A DNA stretch of 9,758 bases. It comes from Methylococcales bacterium. Its GTDB lineage: Bacteria; Pseudomonadota; Gammaproteobacteria; Methylococcales; Methylomonadaceae. Position 1 is the stretch's first letter, and every line of letters starts with the position of its first letter. The stretch lies in NCBI GenBank assembly GCA_023134955.1, contig JAGLUC010000468.1, positions 1 to 9,758 on the forward strand, given 5' to 3'. The notes beneath the pieces are model-generated. The model saw nothing but the letters and a program-made list of their open reading frames with translations, ran no database searches and was not told the origin of the DNA. A program made the translations under genes and the position numbers. Positions 6,688 to 9,758 of this stretch are shown here, piece after piece.

Positions 6688-7028
6688 AGTAAAATATTTG
6701 TAACTACTCAGCATAAAATGACTGATACAGATTATAAGCCCTCTCTTGCTGGATGCCTACACAGATGCAGGTGAGTAGAGCAATGCAGGAGCAATTACCG
6801 AGAGGGTAAAGTGACGACTGCATGGATGCAGAAGGTAGAGCAACGCATGGAGCAGTTGCCGAGAAGGAATAAAATGATTCTCTTTTGCATATAGCTTTTT
6901 TCTCCACCTCTAAAAATAATAAGGAACAAAAGAATTTATTTCAACTTCTCCTCACCCAAACCCTCTCCAGCAAGAGAGGGCTTAAGAGCAGAGTCAAATA
7001 TGCTGAGTAGTTACAAATATTTTTTACT
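6688..7028. mobile_element. MITE-like element with long terminal inverted repeats
   Basis: Left end 6691-6715 and right end 6999-7023 are perfect 25-bp inverted copies (core ATTTGTAACTACTCAGCATA). The match resumes outside after a two-base length difference (AGT at 6688-6690, ACT at 7026-7028). A second perfect 16-bp inverted pair lies inside (GCCCTCTCTTGCTGGA at 6738-6753, its complement at 6966-6981). The right arm holds its own hairpin CCCTCTC-CAGCAA-GAGAGGG (6961-6980). No transposase is encoded; a 67-codon frame inside (6704-6907, minus) has no protein-like character. The structure fits a non-autonomous transposable element in the gap between nth and mshA. No clear target-site duplication is visible, so the exact ends are uncertain. 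Confidence 0.65.
6764..6877. repeat. Imperfect tandem repeat inside the MITE-like element
   Basis: Two copies, 6764-6814 and 6825-6877, offset by 61 bases. Shared blocks are GATGCAG, GTAGAGCAA, GGAGCA, CCGAGA and a TGA end. The second copy carries a two-base insertion near its end. The copies also contain the short direct repeats ATGCAGGAGCA and GCATGGAGCAG. Confidence 0.6.
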
Positions 7029-7062
7029 TAATTCACAAAGAAAACAATTGAGGCTACTTTAA

Positions 7063-7698
7063 TCAATCGCTTAATTTATCTTTAAACTCACACAAATCTT
7101 CAATAACACAACTTTGGCATCTAGGTTTTCTTGCAATACAGGTATAACGTCCATGCAATATTAATAGATGATGAGCATCTAGCTTATGTTGTTTGGGTAC
7201 CCATTTTTCCAGATTATGCTCAACGATAGCCACGTTTTTTCCCTTGGCTATCCCTGTTCGGTTAGAAACTCTAAATATATGGGTATCTACTGCAATGACA
7301 GGTTGTCCAAAAGCAGTATTTAAAATGACATTAGCAGTTTTTCTACCGACACCTGCCAGGGCTTCTAACTCTTCTCGTGTTTTAGGAACTTCACCCTTAT
7401 GTTTATCCAATAAGCGCTGGCAAAGCTTAACAATGTTTGCCCCTTTGCTATTAAACAAGCCAATGGTTTTTATATATTTCTTTAAACCCTCTTCACCTAA
7501 ATCTAAAATCTTTTGAGCTGTATTAGCTACGGGAAACAACTTGGCCGTTGCTTTGTTGACACCTTTATCAGTGGCTTGAGCAGATAAAACGACTGCAATC
7601 AATAATTCAAAAGTACTACTGTATTGTAATTCAGTTTCTGGATGTGGAATCGCTACGGCTAATCGGTCAAAAATAGCCAAGCGTTTACTTTTGTTCAT
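7063..7698 (-). CDS. nth: Endonuclease III, DNA glycosylase/AP lyase
   Basis: Base-excision repair enzyme that removes oxidised pyrimidines and cuts the strand at the abasic site; cytoplasmic. The 211 residues match Escherichia coli Nth length. The helix-hairpin-helix motif LAGVGRKTANVI (114-125) holds the catalytic Lys120, and VDTHIFRVSNR contains the catalytic Asp138. A C-terminal iron-sulfur loop has C187-X6-C194-X2-C197-X5-C203, the exact 4Fe-4S spacing of the family. The start ATG at 7698 gives the usual MNKSKRLAIF opening; no good Shine-Dalgarno is visible. In many gammaproteobacteria nth follows the rsx/rnf genes; here it does not, and lies 77 bases beyond the small GTPase gene on the same strand. 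Its stop is only about 35 bases from the MITE-like element. All catalytic residues are present, so it should be functional. Confidence 0.97.
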   Translation of the reverse strand: MNKSKRLAIFDRLAVAIPHPETELQYSSTFELLIAVVLSAQATDKGVNKATAKLFPVANTAQKILDLGEEGLKKYIKTIGLFNSKGANIVKLCQRLLDKHKGEVPKTREELEALAGVGRKTANVILNTAFGQPVIAVDTHIFRVSNRTGIAKGKNVAIVEHNLEKWVPKQHKLDAHHLLILHGRYTCIARKPRCQSCVIEDLCEFKDKLSD

Positions 7699-7747
7699 TT
7701 TTTAATTGAAAAGGATAAAAACGATGGCACATTCTAGCAAATGTCTG

Positions 7748-7763
7748 GCAGTTATTTAACTGC
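7748..7763. terminator. Weak hairpin between the GTPase gene and nth
   Basis: GCAGTTA and TAACTGC form a 7-bp stem around TT in the 77-base gap after the GTPase stop. On the minus strand no T-run follows it, so termination is doubtful; it could be a pausing or processing site. Confidence 0.2.
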
Positions 7764-7775
7764 AACTTTTATCAG

Positions 7776-8315
7776 TTAAGAATACTCTAAAGTTGCTAAT
7801 AAAGTATTGAGTAAAACAATCACGTCATCCGCTTCACGCGCATCAACATGAATGACTGGCCACGGGTCTCCACGTTCTTCTAGTGCCTGATAATAATCAT
7901 CAATTGAAGGTTGAGTTGATTCATCAAAATGAGAAACACCGACTACTGCCGCACTTTTCTGTAAAAAAGCAGCATTTAAATTAAGAAAATAATCTAACTC
8001 GCCCAATGGGTCTTCATGGGTGTTATCTATCAATATAATTAAACCCAACGCGCCTTCAGTTAAAATATGACACATAAAATCAAATCGACGCTGACCTGGA
8101 GTACCATACAGAAAAATCTTCTCACCTCCGTCTAAGGTAATTTCGCCATAATCCATGGCAACCGTAGTGGTCTTTTTTCTTCTTACTACGCTATCTTCTG
8201 TCGGTACAGCTTCTGTTGAGATGGGATCAACTTCACTAATTACTTTTATCGCAGTAGTTTTACCTGCCCCAACACATCCTGTAAAAACAAATTTTATTTT
8301 GTGCTGTTCATTCAT
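7776..8315 (-). CDS. Small Ras-like GTPase, COG2229/MglA-related type
   Basis: Cytoplasmic P-loop GTPase of 179 residues, single domain. Walker A is GCVGAGKT (13-20). The switch I region reads KKTTTVAMDYGEI (48-60) and switch II GTPGQRRF (71-78). Both are signatures of the COG2229 group of prokaryotic Ras-like GTPases, related to MglA. The G4 motif is VSHFD (127-131) in place of NKxD, and VDAR (157-160) occupies the G5 place; such G4 changes are usual in this group. Members often work as switches with a dedicated partner; MglA itself sets polarity of pili and gliding motors. The gene starts 15 bases after the stop of the 350-residue gene, so the two are probably one operon. No roadblock/LC7 (MglB-like) gene is seen. 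The specific process is unknown; a link to the nearby pilus genes is only a possibility. Confidence 0.85.
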   Translation of the reverse strand: MNEQHKIKFVFTGCVGAGKTTAIKVISEVDPISTEAVPTEDSVVRRKKTTTVAMDYGEITLDGGEKIFLYGTPGQRRFDFMCHILTEGALGLIILIDNTHEDPLGELDYFLNLNAAFLQKSAAVVGVSHFDESTQPSIDDYYQALEERGDPWPVIHVDAREADDVIVLLNTLLATLEYS

Positions 8316-8330
8316 TATTTATAACTACAT

Positions 8331-9383
8331 TTATTGTTTAAGACGCTTGCTAATTTTTGCAAACAACTGTCGCTTATCATTATCTAGTTTCTTTTCAAAA
8401 ACATCGACTTGTTGTACATGCTCAATAAGACCTATTGCTTTACAAGCATTATAAAAATTATAAATCTGCTCAATAGGTATTTTGGTTTGTTTTTGCACTG
8501 TACTTAAATCAACAGAATTACTTTGCATATAAGCAGCCAACTTAATTAGTTCTCGACAACCTGGCAAATTAATATCAGGCCACCGCTTTAAGTGTACAAT
8601 ATCATGCTCATTATAGCCTTTGATTACTTGTCCTAAAGAACAGCTAAAAGTAACGCACCAGATTAAATGCCCTAAAGGACGAGGCTTTAACTGTTCTTGC
8701 GCCACTTTTTTCTGAAATACAGCCGTTGACAATTTATCATGTGGAAATTGGCTTTCTAAATCAGAAAAAAAAGGTTTTAACTGTTCCAGGTTATTTTTAC
8801 TGTAATAAGTTTTTTCAGCAAGATTTATATATAGAGCACCTTTTTCAACAGTGTTTTTAACATCAAAACAATAATTCAGTTCCTCAGTAGATAACAAAAA
8901 TTTTAAAAATCCCTTCTCAGGGTCATAGTAATTTGTATCGGCAGCCGTCTCATTTTCTTTACTCTGTAAAGAACTTTTAGTTGGGATTTTATTTTTGGCT
9001 TCTTCACTGGATAAACTTTCATCTGTTTGGGAAGGTTTGTAGGTATCAGATAAATGATTAAATAATTCTATTAGCGAACGCATAGAAGGAATATTATCAC
9101 TACTCACCAGCAACTCATTATCCCCACCTGTCTCTGTTTGCAAACAAAAAATACAACGTGAACCAGGCAAAGACTTTAACAAATCATGCTGATCCATTTG
9201 AGCTCTTGACTGATTTTTAAACAAATAAAAATCTGCCGCTACGTCAGAATCAATAAGCATCCATTTTGCTTTTAAACGAATTTCAGCAAGATCAAGGATA
9301 GATCTAAAATTTGCTTTAGCAATATCATCAAAATCAATAAGCTTAAAACTCAAGAAAGTGTTTGTAACTGTATTTTTAGTCAA
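8331..9383 (-). CDS. Uncharacterised 350-residue protein paired with a small GTPase
   Basis: I do not recognise this protein by name. Residues about 10-112 look like a compact alpha/beta domain (SFKLIDFDD, KWMLIDSDVAADFYLF, then a CIFC stretch at 77-80), loosely like a degenerate receiver domain. Residues about 115-150 are a hydrophilic Ser/Glu/Lys linker. Residues about 155-345 form a second domain with GFLKFLLSTEEL and RPLGHLIWCVTFSCSLGQ (235-252). It continues with HLKRWPDINLPGC (264-276) and a helical, possibly winged-helix end around IPIEQIYNFYNACKAIGLI (302-320). No signal peptide or membrane helix is seen, so it should be cytoplasmic. The start is a TTG with AAGGA eight bases upstream; no ATG gives a complete N-terminal domain. 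It precedes the GTPase gene by 15 bases, which suggests a partner or effector of that GTPase. Function is unknown. Confidence 0.75.
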   Translation of the reverse strand: MTKNTVTNTFLSFKLIDFDDIAKANFRSILDLAEIRLKAKWMLIDSDVAADFYLFKNQSRAQMDQHDLLKSLPGSRCIFCLQTETGGDNELLVSSDNIPSMRSLIELFNHLSDTYKPSQTDESLSSEEAKNKIPTKSSLQSKENETAADTNYYDPEKGFLKFLLSTEELNYCFDVKNTVEKGALYINLAEKTYYSKNNLEQLKPFFSDLESQFPHDKLSTAVFQKKVAQEQLKPRPLGHLIWCVTFSCSLGQVIKGYNEHDIVHLKRWPDINLPGCRELIKLAAYMQSNSVDLSTVQKQTKIPIEQIYNFYNACKAIGLIEHVQQVDVFEKKLDNDKRQLFAKISKRLKQ

Positions 9384-9758
9384 ACTCCATTTCCTTTTTA
9401 AAAATTATTATTGAGGTTATCGACCTTACTAAAAAAATATATTTTAAGCAAGATAGCGTTATCATATTATTTTAAGAAAAACAGCTATAGCTCCTGATTT
9501 TACACTTGTAGTGTTTTTCTACAGCCTAAACGTCAAATTGACCAGCTCATTGAGTTAATCGACCGTTTTATTTTTAGCTTTAATATCACTGAAAATTTAT
9601 GAGCGTCATATTAATCGTCCCAAAAGTTCTGGCAGAGTATTTTGACACTCTTTTATTAACACATATTGTAGCCCGTATGAAACGAAGTGTAACAGTGTGC
9701 CTAGCATGGACTAAAACTAATTACCTGAAAGGAGGTAATCGGAAAGAGTAACGATAAC
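9384..9758. other. Non-coding AT-rich stretch at the window end
   Basis: No supportable gene is visible. It should hold the promoter of the 350-residue gene, but no convincing -35/-10 pair stands out. Two short open frames, 9498-9602 and 9599-9751, lack ribosome sites and family likeness. A hairpin occurs at 9720-9739, and 9667-9693 resembles a degenerate dispersed repeat. Confidence 0.5.
9720..9739. repeat. Hairpin ATTACCT-GAAAGG-AGGTAAT
   Basis: A perfect 7-bp stem with a 6-base loop in non-coding DNA close to the window edge. No T-run follows within view. It could be part of a repeat or of the leader of a gene beyond the window. Confidence 0.35.

Noticed and set aside
6704..6907. 67-codon minus-strand open frame in the mshA-nth gap
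   Set aside because: It lies inside the MITE-like element, follows its repeats and has no protein-like pattern.
8155..8454. 99-codon plus-strand frame opposite the GTPase and its partner
   Set aside because: It is a shadow of two well-supported genes and spans their junction.
9498..9602. Open stretch encoding a charged amphipathic peptide (KRQIDQLIELIDRF)
   Set aside because: There is no credible start codon or ribosome site; it might be a gene remnant, but nothing supports an identity.
9599..9751. 50-codon plus-strand frame starting ATG at 9599
   Set aside because: It has no ribosome site, no recognisable domain and runs through a repeat-like stretch and hairpin; probably chance.
1..9758. 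CRISPR arrays, tRNA or rRNA genes
   Set aside because: No regularly spaced repeats of CRISPR type and no tRNA or rRNA signatures were seen.

Overview
The window is AT-rich bacterial chromosome carrying the 3' part of a mannose-sensitive haemagglutinin (MSHA) type IV pilus locus, followed by an endonuclease III gene and a two-gene module with a small GTPase. MSHA loci, the gene set and the dispersed palindromic repeats point to a gammaproteobacterium. The repeat style and low GC would fit Methylococcales or Thiotrichales relatives, but that placement is an inference from general appearance and not a proven identification.

Layout: (1) Positions 2-3695, plus strand: mshN (5' end cut off by the window), mshE (assembly ATPase with an N-terminal c-di-GMP-binding domain) and mshG (inner-membrane platform), tightly packed. 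(2) Positions 3716-6473, minus strand, convergent with mshG: the pilin block, read mshA -> mshC -> mshD -> mshO -> mshP. mshA (major pilin) is separated from the minor pilin genes by a repeat-derived hairpin and T-run that looks like a terminator, followed by a candidate promoter for mshCDOP. In the classical Vibrio cholerae arrangement these genes run in one direction; here the pilin half is inverted, and no mshF, mshB or mshQ is present in the window. (3) Positions 6474-7062: non-coding, with the mshA leader and candidate promoter, then a MITE-like element of about 340 bp with a perfect 25-bp terminal inverted repeat and internal tandem repeats. (4) Positions 7063-9383, minus strand: nth, a COG2229-type small GTPase, and an unrecognised 350-residue protein immediately upstream of the GTPase. 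(5) Positions 9384-9758: no supportable gene, one hairpin and a degenerate dispersed-repeat-like stretch.

How the parts work together: MshE powers pilin addition through MshG in the inner membrane, MshN is a periplasm-facing TPR accessory protein, MshA forms the shaft, and MshC, D, O and P are low-abundance pilin-like subunits expected to prime or cap the fibre. The MshEN motif pair predicts that pilus extension responds to c-di-GMP. The GTPase and its partner are not known pilus parts. MglA-like GTPases steer type IV pili in other bacteria, so a functional link is possible, but only proximity supports it here.
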